From contig JAHBUS010000001.1 in assembly GCA_019637955.1 (NCBI GenBank), positions 310,001 to 374,000 of the forward strand: a stretch of 64,000 nt of DNA, written 5' to 3'. The position numbers and the translations under genes are program-made. The stretch's first letter is position 1. Each line of letters opens with the position of its first letter. The stretch is from Pseudobdellovibrionaceae bacterium (lineage in GTDB: Bacteria > Bdellovibrionota > Bdellovibrionia > Bdellovibrionales > Bdellovibrionaceae). The notes under the pieces were generated by a model. The model was not told the DNA's origin and did not search any database. It saw nothing but the letters and a program-made list of their open reading frames with translations. Shown in pieces: positions 1-8,802 of this stretch.

Positions 1-730
1 CCTGCGGCCCGTCGCCGGCAAGCAGGTGACGGTAGTTTTTAATATGTTCACGAAGGCGGGTGATCTCTTCGTTGATGTCGGTCTTGTCGATTTGCAACAC
101 GACTTCTTGCGAAAGACGAGCCGAGTCAAGTTCAAGGCCCTGCAGACGGCTTTTGATTTTTTGCTCAAAGCGCGACAGCAAATTTTGATTGGCCTCTTCG
201 CGAACGCCTTCCGCGAGGGCGATTTCTTTTTCGAGAAGGTTCAGATTTTTCTCAAGATCAGCCCGCACGCTCTTGCCTTCGCGCCGACGTTCGGCTTCGC
301 AGGCCTTGCAGGCCTTTTCAAAAGCCTGCAGCAGCGCTTTTTTTTCGGACGGCGTCACTTCGGCTTCGGTTTCGACTTTCAAAACATCCGGAAGACGCGC
401 GATGGATTCGACATGGGCCTCGCCGCGCAGCTTGAGATCTTTCGAAATTTGCTTGTAGGCGCTGAGGTACTGTTTGGCGAGATCGCGGTTGAGAACAACT
501 TTGTGTTGGGCTTGATCGACTTTGACTTTGCGGCTGACAAAAATATCGAGCGTGCCGCGCTCAAAATGCGCATCGATCATTTTTTTAAGATCCGATTCAA
601 ACGGATGAAATTCCCGGGGCAGGTGGAAACGGGTTTCCAAAAAACGACCGTTCACCGCTCTCAAACTCACGTCAATTTGGCTCTTGGGAGATTCGGCTCG
701 TCCCGCGCCAAAACCAGTCATGCTCTTCAT
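1..730 (-). CDS. yicC: YicC family endoribonuclease, 3' end cut by the window edge
   Basis: The reverse strand opens with ATG at 730 and reads MKSMTGFG; the MTGFG pentapeptide near the N-terminus is the hallmark of the YicC/YloC family, stress-linked proteins of which several are endoribonucleases. About 243 codons are visible and the frame is open to the window edge, so the C-terminus, where the family's acidic catalytic residues lie, is not seen. Its ribosome-binding site AGGAGGA lies inside the last codons of miaA and only 4 nt separate the genes, so translation is probably coupled. Family assignment is firm; the substrate is unknown. Confidence 0.85.
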   Translation of the reverse strand, partial: MKSMTGFGAGRAESPKSQIDVSLRAVNGRFLETRFHLPREFHPFESDLKKMIDAHFERGTLDIFVSRKVKVDQAQHKVVLNRDLAKQYLSAYKQISKDLKLRGEAHVESIARLPDVLKVETEAEVTPSEKKALLQAFEKACKACEAERRREGKSVRADLEKNLNLLEKEIALAEGVREEANQNLLSRFEQKIKSRLQGLELDSARLSQEVVLQIDKTDINEEITRLREHIKNYRHLLAGDGPQ

Positions 731-734
731 CGGC

Positions 735-1661
735 CTATCCTCCTAGAAAATCGCGAACTCGGGAAGCGAAAAACGACACCTCACCCGTCTCGCCCCAATG
801 GATCTGTTGATCACGTTGGAACCACGTGCGTTGGCGTTTGGCGAGGCGCATGGTGTTCTGCACGATGCGCGCCTCGAGCGCCTTGCGGTCGGGCAGCTCC
901 TGATCGCCGCGCAAATACTGCCCCGCCTCTTTGTAACCCACGCTCTGCAAAGGGTCCCAGTCGCCAAACCCCTCGTCGATCAGGTCTTGAGTCTCTTGCA
1001 AAAGGCCCGTCTCAACCATGCGCCTTGTGCGCTTTTCGATCCGCCCACGCAGCTCCTCGCGGTCCACGCTCACTCCCAGCTTGAGAAGCGGATACGGAAA
1101 GTCGGGCTTCGAGGCTTTGTACTCGGCCTCGATCTCCGAAAGACGGCGGCCCGTGCGGCGCAAAGTTTCGAGCGCACGCACCAAACGATAGTGATCGTTG
1201 ACCGAGATGCGGGCCCCGACGATCGGGTCCTTTTCGGCGAGTTCCGCGTGCAGGCGCGCGGCGCCCCCGCCTTGGGCCAGTTCGCCTTCAATCGAGGCTT
1301 GAATCTTTTCGTCGGCCTTTTCGATCGGCAGCATCCCGTTCTCGAGCGCGAGCAGGTAAAATCCGGTGCCGCCAACCACGAAGACCACGGGGTAACGCTC
1401 ACGGCACTCCGCCAGCGCTTCACGCGCCAAGCGCGAGTAATCTCCCGCCGTCAGACGCTCGGGCGGCGGCACGGTTTGAAAGAGCAGATGCGGAACGCGG
1501 GCTTTGTCTTCTTTTGAGGGCGCCGCCGAACCGATGACCAAGCGTTGATAAATTTGCACGCTGTCGGCGTTGAGAATCGCCCCGCCGAACTGTTCCGCGA
1601 GGTTCAAGCCCAGATCCGACTTCCCGCTGGCCGTGGGACCGACCAAGAACACAACTTTCAC
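735..1661 (-). CDS. miaA: tRNA dimethylallyltransferase MiaA
   Basis: MiaA transfers dimethylallyl from DMAPP to A37 of tRNAs that read codons starting with U. The 308-residue length is normal. The N-terminal P-loop reads GPTASGKSDLG (residues 8-18), followed by the substrate motif ILNADSVQIYQ and by VVGGTGFYL. The start is GTG, overlapping the mutL stop in a GTGA arrangement, and yicC follows 4 nt downstream. The tRNA-Leu(CAA) at 24103 is a likely substrate because it decodes UUG. The mutL-miaA neighbourhood is also seen in enterobacteria (established knowledge). Confidence 0.95.
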   Translation of the reverse strand: MKVVFLVGPTASGKSDLGLNLAEQFGGAILNADSVQIYQRLVIGSAAPSKEDKARVPHLLFQTVPPPERLTAGDYSRLAREALAECRERYPVVFVVGGTGFYLLALENGMLPIEKADEKIQASIEGELAQGGGAARLHAELAEKDPIVGARISVNDHYRLVRALETLRRTGRRLSEIEAEYKASKPDFPYPLLKLGVSVDREELRGRIEKRTRRMVETGLLQETQDLIDEGFGDWDPLQSVGYKEAGQYLRGDQELPDRKALEARIVQNTMRLAKRQRTWFQRDQQIHWGETGEVSFFASRVRDFLGG

Positions 1662-3508
1662 GAAAGCGTCCGGCCGAAATCTTTTTCAAGTTTGGCGAAG
1701 CCATACTCCACCGAGACGGGGCGTCCGTGCGGACAAAAGCTCGACATCGTGAATTCATCCATCGACGCCAGCAGCGCGTGCATCTCATCGGGTGAGAGCG
1801 ACTGCCCCGCGCGGATCGCCGAATGGCAAGCCATCGTCGCGGCCAAATCACCGACGTAAGTTTCAAACACGAAGCTGCCGCCCTGATCCACCATCTGCGT
1901 GGCGGCCTGATCCAGAACTTTGGGCAGCGACGCCTCTTTGATCCACAAAGGGGCCGCACGCACGCCGATCGTCTGCGGTCCCATCTCTTCCAGATGAACG
2001 CCCAGCTTGGCGAAATCGTCGGCCGATTTGAGCAGGGCTTCTTTTTTATCGGGAGACAAGTCCATCGAAAGCGGAAATAAAAACTCCTGCACTTCGACGT
2101 GGCCGTTTTTCCAGGCCTGCATGATCTTCTCGAACAAGACGCGCTCATGAGCGGCGTGCTGATCGACGAAGACCAAGCCCTCACGCTTCTGGCAGATGAT
2201 GTAGGTGAGATTGGCCTGACCCAAGACTTGAAGGCCGGCCCACTGACCGAGAGAACGCTCGGACTCGCCGGCCCCCATGGCTTCGAGACGCTCACGCGTC
2301 TCGCGCAAATCTTGAACCGTCAAAGGCACCGAGTTCTCGCTCACGCGCGCTTGGTAGACGGGTTGGGCCGTGCCATCACGCAGAGTTTGCAGCGTGGGTT
2401 TGACTTGGTACTGAGTTTTCTGAAGGTCCGCGCCCTCGAAGGTCAGATTCTCGGGCAAAGGCTCCGCCGACACCACCGGGGCGGACGCCGTTCCACGCAG
2501 GATCTGCTGCACCCAAGGTGCGCGTTCAAGCGTTTCGCGAACCGAAGCGCTCACCGCGCGGAACGCCAGCGAGGGTTCGGCAAACTTCACCTGCGACTTT
2601 GTCGGGTGGATGTTGACGTCAATCTGATCGGGCGGCGTTTCGACCCACGTCACCACGAAGGGGTACTCCCCGTGCATGAGCATCGTGCGGTAGGCTTCGA
2701 CCGCCGCGGTTTGCAGCGCGCGGTCCTGAATCCAGCGGTTCTGCGCCATGATCCAGATATTTTTCGATGTCTTCGCCGTTTGGTTGGGATCGCCCATCAC
2801 CGAATACGCGGTGACGCCGTCGCGGGTCGCACGGCCCTCATAGAGCGGCGTGATGCCGAACACTTGCTCGGCGCGCTGCTTGCGGCCGGCGGCGGACGTG
2901 TAGTGCAGATCCAAACGTCCTTCGACAAACATTTGAAACGCGACTTCGGGACGCGCGAGCGACATCGCCTTGATGACGTTGCGGATGGCGGTGATTTCGC
3001 CGGCGGCCGATTTCATGAATTTCAAACGGGCCGGTACGTTTTCGAAAAGTTCGCGGATCTGGATGCGCGTGCCGGTGGTGTGGCCGATGCGGTCCACGGG
3101 TCCCTTGCGGCCAAACTCGGCTTCGAGACGCGCGCCCGTCTCTTCGCCTTCGATTTTTGAACTCAGAGTGAGACGGCTCACCGCCGCGATCGAAGCCAGA
3201 GCCTCACCGCGAAAACCGTACGTCGAGAGGTTCCAAAGATCGTCGGTGCGCAGAATCTTGCTGGTCGTGTGACGGTCCAAAGCGGTGCTGAGTTCGGAAG
3301 GGCGAATGCCCTTGCCATTGTCTTTGACGACGATGTGGCGGCCCCCTTCCGAAACTTCGACGATCACTTCGCTCGCATGGGCATCGAGGCTGTTTTCAAC
3401 CAGCTCTTTCACCAAATGCGCGGGACGTTCCACCACCTCGCCGGCGGCGATTTGATCGATGACTTCACTCGAAAGGGCTTGGATGGCGGGCGAGAGATTG
3501 GGCTGCAT
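1658..3508 (-). CDS. mutL: DNA mismatch repair protein MutL with endonuclease motif
   Basis: This 616-residue MutL links mismatch recognition to strand excision. The N-terminal GHKL ATPase shows ELVENSLDA, DNGKGI and GFRGEALASI, followed by VPARLKFM. The C-terminal domain carries DQHAAHERVLFE (about residues 448-459), which fits the DQHA-x2-E-x4-E metal-binding endonuclease motif, plus ACHSAIRAG and CPHGRP. It is therefore a nicking-type MutL, as in bacteria without MutH, rather than the E. coli type. The stop overlaps the miaA start by 4 nt. The ATG at 3508 leads into the conserved start of the ATPase domain. Confidence 0.96.
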   Translation of the reverse strand: MQPNLSPAIQALSSEVIDQIAAGEVVERPAHLVKELVENSLDAHASEVIVEVSEGGRHIVVKDNGKGIRPSELSTALDRHTTSKILRTDDLWNLSTYGFRGEALASIAAVSRLTLSSKIEGEETGARLEAEFGRKGPVDRIGHTTGTRIQIRELFENVPARLKFMKSAAGEITAIRNVIKAMSLARPEVAFQMFVEGRLDLHYTSAAGRKQRAEQVFGITPLYEGRATRDGVTAYSVMGDPNQTAKTSKNIWIMAQNRWIQDRALQTAAVEAYRTMLMHGEYPFVVTWVETPPDQIDVNIHPTKSQVKFAEPSLAFRAVSASVRETLERAPWVQQILRGTASAPVVSAEPLPENLTFEGADLQKTQYQVKPTLQTLRDGTAQPVYQARVSENSVPLTVQDLRETRERLEAMGAGESERSLGQWAGLQVLGQANLTYIICQKREGLVFVDQHAAHERVLFEKIMQAWKNGHVEVQEFLFPLSMDLSPDKKEALLKSADDFAKLGVHLEEMGPQTIGVRAAPLWIKEASLPKVLDQAATQMVDQGGSFVFETYVGDLAATMACHSAIRAGQSLSPDEMHALLASMDEFTMSSFCPHGRPVSVEYGFAKLEKDFGRTLS

Positions 3509-3570
3509 GGACGGAAACTAGAAAAGCCATCGGGCCTTGTCAAACCTCCGGACGGGTCGACCCGCAGGGA

Positions 3571-4758
3571 CTAGAACGGGAACTGCACGGCGAGACCCAA
3601 AGCCGTGTATTGCATTTTCTCCCAGTAATACTTGATTTCGCCGCGCAGCGCAAACGAGTCGAATTTGTACGCGTAGGCGGCGTTGAAAACAACGCCCACA
3701 CTCATGTCGACCAGCTCGTAAGCCTCTTCCTTGCCCGCCACGGGCAGCGCCACGCTGAACTTCGAATACTTGAGCATCGGACCGAAACCGATCAGGGTCA
3801 TCGACTTCTCACTCCCCGGGATTGCCGACTGAAATAAGAAATCGAGCAGCATGATCATGCCGTCCGCCGATTTGCCGGTCGCATCGCCGTAGTATTTGGG
3901 CGCGCCGAAATGCAAAAGAATGTTCGCATCGACATAGCCGCCTTCAAACAGCACGTCGGGACCCGAAAACTTGGCGCCGTAGAACATCAAGGTTTCGGTC
4001 GGCCGAAGCCCCATGGTCTCTTCGCGGAAGTTCACGTTGGTCAAAGAAAGGCCGCGGTACTTCTGAAACTCGAAGGGCTTTTTGGCGCGGTTCTCGGCGG
4101 CTTTTTTCTGCCGCTCCTCACGTTTTTCGGCTTTCTTCTCGGCGCTCTCTTTCTTTTTCGCTTCTTGTTCTTTGGCCGAGAGAATCAACTTCACGTCCGT
4201 GTCGGCGATGTAGCCGTAAACGCCGTCTTTGACTTTGATTTTGTAAAAGGGACCGACGGTCTTCGAAGAGATCGGATAGGACTTTCCGGGCTCCAGCTTG
4301 GTCACCACTTTTGAATCGAAATTGGCGCTGCGGTAAACGAGGGCATTGCCGTTGACGATCTTACCCAGACGAATGCTGGGCGCCTTGGTTTCGGCGGCTT
4401 TCTTTGCGGGCGCAGGTTTCGGCGCCGGTGCGAGCGGCTCGGCGCTCTCATCATCGATCCAAGCGTCCGGCGCAATTCCATCGTCGACTTTCATCGGCGG
4501 ACGCTCCTGGCGCGTGCGAGCCGGAGCGGCTTTTGGAGTGGGCTTGGACTCTTCGCGGGGACCGTCTTGCATCTTGGAGAGATCGCCGGTGGGATCTAGC
4601 ATCGCCTCGCCCGTGTCACCTTGAAAGGGGCCGGGCTCCGGCGCGTCTTCGCCGGTCCATTCACTTTGCGCGAAAGCCGACAGCGAACAAAAGAGAAGAG
4701 CCACGCTCAAGGAGCGCAAAAAAGAGGACTTAGGTCTGAAATCGGAGAAGCCACACAC
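3571..4758 (-). CDS. exported SH3-domain protein with beta-barrel-like C-terminus
   Basis: Function unknown. The 395-residue product has a hydrophobic N-terminal export segment ending near SAFAQ, a Pro/Ala/Lys-rich linker, a bacterial SH3-like domain (about residues 130-190, with VYRSANFDSKV and YIADTDVKL), a Lys/Glu/Ala-rich charged stretch, and about 170 residues of alternating pattern ending in Phe, which suggests an outer-membrane barrel. The GTG start at 4758 overlaps the glycosyltransferase gene by 29 nt and has no clear ribosome-binding site; an internal TTG (LRSLSVALL) could be the true start. SH3b domains often bind peptidoglycan, so an envelope-anchoring role is inference. Confidence 0.75.
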   Translation of the reverse strand: MCGFSDFRPKSSFLRSLSVALLFCSLSAFAQSEWTGEDAPEPGPFQGDTGEAMLDPTGDLSKMQDGPREESKPTPKAAPARTRQERPPMKVDDGIAPDAWIDDESAEPLAPAPKPAPAKKAAETKAPSIRLGKIVNGNALVYRSANFDSKVVTKLEPGKSYPISSKTVGPFYKIKVKDGVYGYIADTDVKLILSAKEQEAKKKESAEKKAEKREERQKKAAENRAKKPFEFQKYRGLSLTNVNFREETMGLRPTETLMFYGAKFSGPDVLFEGGYVDANILLHFGAPKYYGDATGKSADGMIMLLDFLFQSAIPGSEKSMTLIGFGPMLKYSKFSVALPVAGKEEAYELVDMSVGVVFNAAYAYKFDSFALRGEIKYYWEKMQYTALGLAVQFPF

Positions 4759-5428
4759 GATAAAATGCCTCGATGACGATCTTTAGAGACATTTTACTCT
4801 GACCCACCCGCCGGTCTTCAAACAGAATCGGAACTTCTTGACCTCGACATCCGGCGAGTTTCGCTCGGTATTTCAACTCAATTTGAAAACTGTAACCGTT
4901 CGACTTCACCTCATCGAGTTTGATCTTGCGCAAAGTCTCGATCTTCCAGGCATTGAATCCGCCCGTCCAATCGTTGAGAGGAAAACCCAGGATGAAGCGC
5001 GCGTAAAGGCTTCCGCCGCGCGAGATGATTTTGCGTCCCAGGCCCCAGTTCACGGTCGCGCCTCCGCTCACGTAGCGGGAGCCGACGACGAAATCGTTCG
5101 ACGGGAGCGCGGCGAGAATGTTGACGAGATCTTCGGGCCGGTGCGAGAAGTCCGCATCCATTTCGACCAGGCCTTCATAGCCTTGAGCCTCGCCCCATTT
5201 AAAACCCGCGATGTAAGCGCGCCCGAGACCTTCCTTCTTTTGACGGAGAAGCAGATGCACGCGCGGGTCTTTTTGACCGATCTCGCGCACCGCATGGGCG
5301 GTGCCGTCGGGCGAGTTGTCATCGACAACCAAAATGTGGACTTGCGGCGCCTTCTCGAGGATGGCGCGGATGATGTTGGGAATATTCTCCAACTCATTGT
5401 AGGTCGGAACGATGACGAGTGTTTTCAT
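4730..5428 (-). CDS. polyprenol-phosphate mannosyl/glycosyltransferase (GT2, DPM1-like)
   Basis: This GT2 enzyme is predicted to move a sugar from a nucleotide donor to polyprenyl phosphate at the inner face of the membrane. At 232 residues it is a soluble DPM1-type catalytic domain with no added membrane segments. Visible motifs are VPTYNELENI, VVDDNSPDGTA, EMDADFSHRPEDL (the DxD-type donor site) and GSRYVSGG. The ATG at 5428 is preferred over the in-frame TTG at 5446 because the family begins directly with the first Rossmann strand (MKTLVIVPTYNE). The sugar cannot be read from sequence. It heads the run leading to mutL, miaA and yicC. Confidence 0.88.
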   Translation of the reverse strand: MKTLVIVPTYNELENIPNIIRAILEKAPQVHILVVDDNSPDGTAHAVREIGQKDPRVHLLLRQKKEGLGRAYIAGFKWGEAQGYEGLVEMDADFSHRPEDLVNILAALPSNDFVVGSRYVSGGATVNWGLGRKIISRGGSLYARFILGFPLNDWTGGFNAWKIETLRKIKLDEVKSNGYSFQIELKYRAKLAGCRGQEVPILFEDRRVGQSKMSLKIVIEAFYRVWLLRFQT

Positions 5429-5456
5429 GAAGCGCCAAGATAGCAAGCGTCAGAAG

Positions 5457-5470
5457 CGGGCTCAAGCCCG
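5457..5470 (-). terminator. short GC hairpin after the zinc-motif membrane gene
   Basis: A CGGGC stem closes a TTGA tetraloop between the stop at 5492 and the next minus-strand gene at 5428. There is no T-tract, so it is only a possible terminator or RNA-stability hairpin. Confidence 0.3.
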
Positions 5471-5491
5471 GAATCGCCTTGGAACTGGGGG

Positions 5492-5968
5492 TTAGATTTG
5501 TTTGGAAAGCCTTTGGCCCTTGCCGGGGGCCTTCTTTTCGGTTTTTTTCTCGGGGCGCCGGCTGGGGATGTGCATGGCGGGCCCCAAAAAACGCGCGGGA
5601 TCGTCAGCACGCTTGTCGAGATGCGCGCGCACTTTGGCCGCCGCTTTTTCGGGCTCTTTGACGTAGAGCACGGGATCAAATCCGCAGTGGGGGCAGACGA
5701 CGCCGGTTCTCCAACGCAGCTGAATGAACGTTTCCGAAATGAAAAGCAGGCCGACAAAAAAGAAAATGCCGCGGGCATCGAACTCTTGAAAAATCAAAGC
5801 GGTCAAAACCGCGGCGCCGAGAAACGCGGCAAAAACATCGGCCGCCCCGATGCGCTTCTTTTTGTACACTTGACGGGGGACACGGCAGAACGCGCAAAAG
5901 GCTTTGACCCTTTTTGCGAAGAAGTTGAGGCGCGAGAGAGCGCTGGATTGGTGAAAGTTTTTCGCCAT
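5492..5968 (-). CDS. small membrane protein with CPHC zinc-ribbon motif
   Basis: I do not recognise a named family. The 158-residue protein has a basic N-terminus, two adjacent hydrophobic segments (about residues 44-62 and 68-84), then VVCPHCGFDPVLY, which resembles half of a zinc ribbon, and a Lys/Pro-rich cytoplasmic-type tail. A cysteine pair, CAFC, in the N-terminal part (about residues 25-28) could supply the other two zinc ligands. It is transcribed divergently from the gene at 6050. The minus-strand frame is chosen over an open plus-strand frame because of the ordered hydrophobic segments and the cysteine pairs. Confidence 0.65.
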   Translation of the reverse strand: MAKNFHQSSALSRLNFFAKRVKAFCAFCRVPRQVYKKKRIGAADVFAAFLGAAVLTALIFQEFDARGIFFFVGLLFISETFIQLRWRTGVVCPHCGFDPVLYVKEPEKAAAKVRAHLDKRADDPARFLGPAMHIPSRRPEKKTEKKAPGKGQRLSKQI

Positions 5969-6049
5969 TTCTTTGATCGTATTCTGTTTTTAGTCCAGTC
6001 GAAAAGACCAGGCCCTTGTGGGAGCAAAACTTTCTGTTACGCTTGAAGT

Positions 6050-6715
6050 ATGAAGACATCCAAACGCGCCCCCATTCTTTTGATCGCCTTGGCGATTTCG
6101 CTCTCGACATTCTCTTGGTCCAAGGTCCAGGCCGCTCGCGGCGACGACTACGAAGAAATGGGCTACGACGATCTCGTCAATGAACTCAGTCAGAAGCGCG
6201 ATCAGACGAACAAGGCGCAAAAACGCGGCCCCGGCCGCACGCACTTGGGGCTCGGGATGACCAACTCCTGGAATCAAATCCAAACCGCGGGCAAAACCTA
6301 CACCGCGAACATCACGGGCTACGAACTTTCGACCGGCATGGATCTGAATCAAGAAAACGTGCGCGGCGAACTCGCCTTTCGCTTCATGCCCGAGAGCCAA
6401 AGCGGCTCCGAGTCGGCGTCGCTCAACGAAATCAACGCGGGCCTCGCCTTCCGCCGCGACCTGAACGCGCGCTGGCGCTCGAAGTTCATGGGCGGTTTGG
6501 GCTTTCGCTTCTTGAATTTCAGCGACTCGTCCAACCGCGCCAGCGTGCAAGAAACCTCGAGCATGCTTCTCGGTGCCGCGGGCCTTGAATCCAAACTCAG
6601 CGCCAATGTGGCGCTGGGAGGAGAGATCTCTTTGCGCACGCCCTTCTTCGGCTCCTCGACGCCGGATAAGAACTCGCTGAGCGTGGGACTCAAACTCGAC
6701 ACGAGCTTCGAATGA
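6050..6715 (+). CDS. exported beta-barrel-like protein
   Basis: The 221-residue product has a clear signal peptide (basic start, hydrophobic core, likely cleavage after KVQAA), a short charged segment (DDYEEMGYDDLVNELSQKRD), and then alternating polar/aromatic strands typical of a small outer-membrane barrel. No catalytic motif is visible and I cannot name a family. The stop overlaps the next start as ATGA. Confidence 0.7.
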   Translation: MKTSKRAPILLIALAISLSTFSWSKVQAARGDDYEEMGYDDLVNELSQKRDQTNKAQKRGPGRTHLGLGMTNSWNQIQTAGKTYTANITGYELSTGMDLNQENVRGELAFRFMPESQSGSESASLNEINAGLAFRRDLNARWRSKFMGGLGFRFLNFSDSSNRASVQETSSMLLGAAGLESKLSANVALGGEISLRTPFFGSSTPDKNSLSVGLKLDTSFE

Positions 6716-7125
6716 GCGGGACGCCGAGCTTCCGGCTGCTGACCCTGCATCCGGTCGTGGTTCTCGCCTCCCCTTCTGTGGCCGCCGCGCTCAAGGCCGA
6801 AGGCTACGATGTGATCTCTCTGAGCCCAAAGGGCCTCAACGTCAGCCTCCTGCGCTTCGCCTTTCGCCATCTGTTCTCGGGCCGACGCTTTCATTGGATC
6901 GGCTCCTCGAGACCGCGCGTGCTCTCCGTTTTCTCTTTTTTAATTGCTTCTTGGACGCAATTTGAGAATAACGGAACTCAGGAACTTGACCGCCGCTTGG
7001 AGCTCCTCGCCGAAGAGGATCTGCAACAGGGAAGGCACACAGATGAGCACTCAGATCTTCAGCAAAGCCAAACTTCAAAACCTCACTCAGAGTTTGATCG
7101 CCTTCTTACGCCACCCCATCCGTGA
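6712..7125 (+). CDS. hypothetical protein, doubtful
   Basis: An open frame of 137 codons starts in an ATGA overlap with the preceding gene, which favours translation. The first 80 residues look protein-like (HPVVVLASPSVAAALKAEGY, then VSLLRFAFRHLFSG). The last 83 nt overlap the start of the Yip1-like gene in another frame, and the tail is polar and unstructured in character. It may be a real short gene, or the remnant of a longer one broken by a frameshift. No family is recognised. Confidence 0.4.
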   Translation: MSGTPSFRLLTLHPVVVLASPSVAAALKAEGYDVISLSPKGLNVSLLRFAFRHLFSGRRFHWIGSSRPRVLSVFSFLIASWTQFENNGTQELDRRLELLAEEDLQQGRHTDEHSDLQQSQTSKPHSEFDRLLTPPHP

Positions 7126-7645
7126 AATTCCGCACGTCCCCGATTGGACCTGGCCCGAACTGATCACCGTTCAAGTTTTGGTGACCTCTTTGACCGGCGC
7201 CGTTGCGGGCCTGGTCGCCCGCAGCGTGATCGACATCTTCGTGGGCATCGTGTTCCGCCCGATCATCACCCTGGTCACCCTGCTGATCTCGGCGCTGTTC
7301 TTCTACTACTTCTTTCAGATCTTCGCGCAGCGCACGCTCGACTTCCGCAAACTGACGATCGTCATTTTTTTCTCGAGTTTGCCGTTCTTTATCTTTCACA
7401 TCCTCTCGGGCCTGATTCCGCCGATCAACTTGATCGGATTTGCGTTCACCGCCGTCATCTTGGTGGTCGGACTGGTTGAGAACTTTCAGCTGCCCAAAAA
7501 ACTCGTGCTCCGCGCGATCGCGGGCATTTACATCGTGATCTTCCTGATGTGGATCTGGGGGCGCTGGGACAGCCTGCAGATCGAAACGGGCTGGCGCGGC
7601 GGCTCGATCGAAAACGAAGCTCCCGAAGTTCATCTCGGCCAATGA
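7043..7645 (+). CDS. Yip1-like multi-span membrane protein
   Basis: The 200-residue product has a polar N-terminal 45 residues and then five hydrophobic segments, matching the general layout of bacterial YIP1-domain proteins. Their function in bacteria is poorly defined. The start at 7043 follows a GGGAAGG ribosome-binding site; the frame is open further upstream, but that extension looks non-coding. It ends with TGA overlapping the ATG of the DUF1513 gene, so the two are probably coupled. Confidence 0.65.
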   Translation: MSTQIFSKAKLQNLTQSLIAFLRHPIREIPHVPDWTWPELITVQVLVTSLTGAVAGLVARSVIDIFVGIVFRPIITLVTLLISALFFYYFFQIFAQRTLDFRKLTIVIFFSSLPFFIFHILSGLIPPINLIGFAFTAVILVVGLVENFQLPKKLVLRAIAGIYIVIFLMWIWGRWDSLQIETGWRGGSIENEAPEVHLGQ

Positions 7646-8733
7646 TGAAACGGCGCGAGTTCCTCGGGACATCGCTAACCGCCTTGGCGTGGACACAGTT
7701 TCCGTCCATCGCCTGGAGTTTAAAAACGCAGCACCAATGGCTGCTCGTTGGCAGATCCAACCGCTCACTGGCGGGCGCAAGCCTCGACCGGGCCGGAACG
7801 CCCGTTCCTTCAATCCTTGAAGTTTACGACCACCGCTTTCAGCTTTTGCAGACCGTGCAAATTCCTTTCATCGCGCATTCTTGGGCGCAAAATCGAAAGT
7901 CCCCCCACTTGGCGTACGGCTTTTCAAAATGGGGCAACGAAGCCGGCATCGTGGATCTCAAGGCCCGCCGGTTCACGGCTCTGCTCGAGCGCGAACCCCA
8001 CAAAAGGTTCTTCGGTCACGGCTTGGCCCTCGCCGATGGACGCATGCTGCTCTCCATGCGCAACGATCAAACTAAAAAAGCCGAACTCGTCTTTTACAAG
8101 GATCTCAAACCCACGGGCACCATCGAGTTGGGCGCGTCCTACGCGCACGAACTCAGATTCGCTCCGCAAGACTCAAATCTCGTGGTGGCCGCCGCCGGAA
8201 ACCGTGAAAAAAGCGGACAGATCGCGTGGGTGGATGTGCGCGAGAAAAAAATCGTGCGCGAGATGAATTCCGGATTTCAACTCCCCGCTCACTTTCGCTT
8301 TTTGGGAGCTGATGATCAAAAAATTCTCGTGCTCGGGATTGCCAACAAGCCCGCCATCGAGATCATCGAGGGAAAAACGGCCCATTACCTCGAGTCGGAG
8401 GCTCCCTTTACCGCGCAAAAAGGCAACCGCCCCGAATCGCTCAACGCCGTCTTGGACCCGCAAAACTCCAAAATCGCCTGGGTCGCCGTTTACGGCGGAA
8501 GTGTTTATTTGAAAGTCGACACCACGGCGAAAAAGATCGTCGAGACGGTGGCCAGCCCGGGGGCTCGTCATGCTTTCGGCTCTGACGGCCGCATGTATCT
8601 GGGTCGAATCAGCGAAACTCTTGCCGACGCCCATGCCCGTCTGCAAACCTGGAATTCAGGCTGGAAACCGCTCGATCCTCCCGCCGAAATCGGCAACTCT
8701 TCGCACGTCGATGGGATCCAACCCGTTTCTTAA
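7642..8733 (+). CDS. Tat-exported DUF1513-type periplasmic protein
   Basis: The N-terminus MMKRREFLGTSLTALAW carries a twin-arginine motif (RREFLG) and a short hydrophobic core, predicting folded export through Tat. The mature region of about 335 residues resembles a seven-bladed beta-propeller of the DUF1513 family (GHGLALADGRMLLSMRND, SYAHELRFAPQ). Members of this family often lie near periplasmic iron-uptake genes (established knowledge), but no such genes are visible here. Two ATG codons sit in tandem at 7642 and 7645, overlapping the upstream stop. Confidence 0.72.
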   Translation: MMKRREFLGTSLTALAWTQFPSIAWSLKTQHQWLLVGRSNRSLAGASLDRAGTPVPSILEVYDHRFQLLQTVQIPFIAHSWAQNRKSPHLAYGFSKWGNEAGIVDLKARRFTALLEREPHKRFFGHGLALADGRMLLSMRNDQTKKAELVFYKDLKPTGTIELGASYAHELRFAPQDSNLVVAAAGNREKSGQIAWVDVREKKIVREMNSGFQLPAHFRFLGADDQKILVLGIANKPAIEIIEGKTAHYLESEAPFTAQKGNRPESLNAVLDPQNSKIAWVAVYGGSVYLKVDTTAKKIVETVASPGARHAFGSDGRMYLGRISETLADAHARLQTWNSGWKPLDPPAEIGNSSHVDGIQPVS

Positions 8734-8802
8734 CGTTTCGACGCGAAGCCCTTGTTTTGACACCGGACTTCGGCCTTGGTCCGATGACGATATGGGGGCA
8801 CC

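Noticed and set aside
2099-3160. Open plus-strand frame opposite mutL
   Set aside because: MutL motifs are complete on the minus strand; the antisense product lacks domains and a ribosome-binding site.
3553-3564. CGGGTCGACCCG palindrome after the SH3-protein gene
   Set aside because: It is short and GC-rich, has no loop or T-tract, and no nearby regulatory context, so it is likely incidental.
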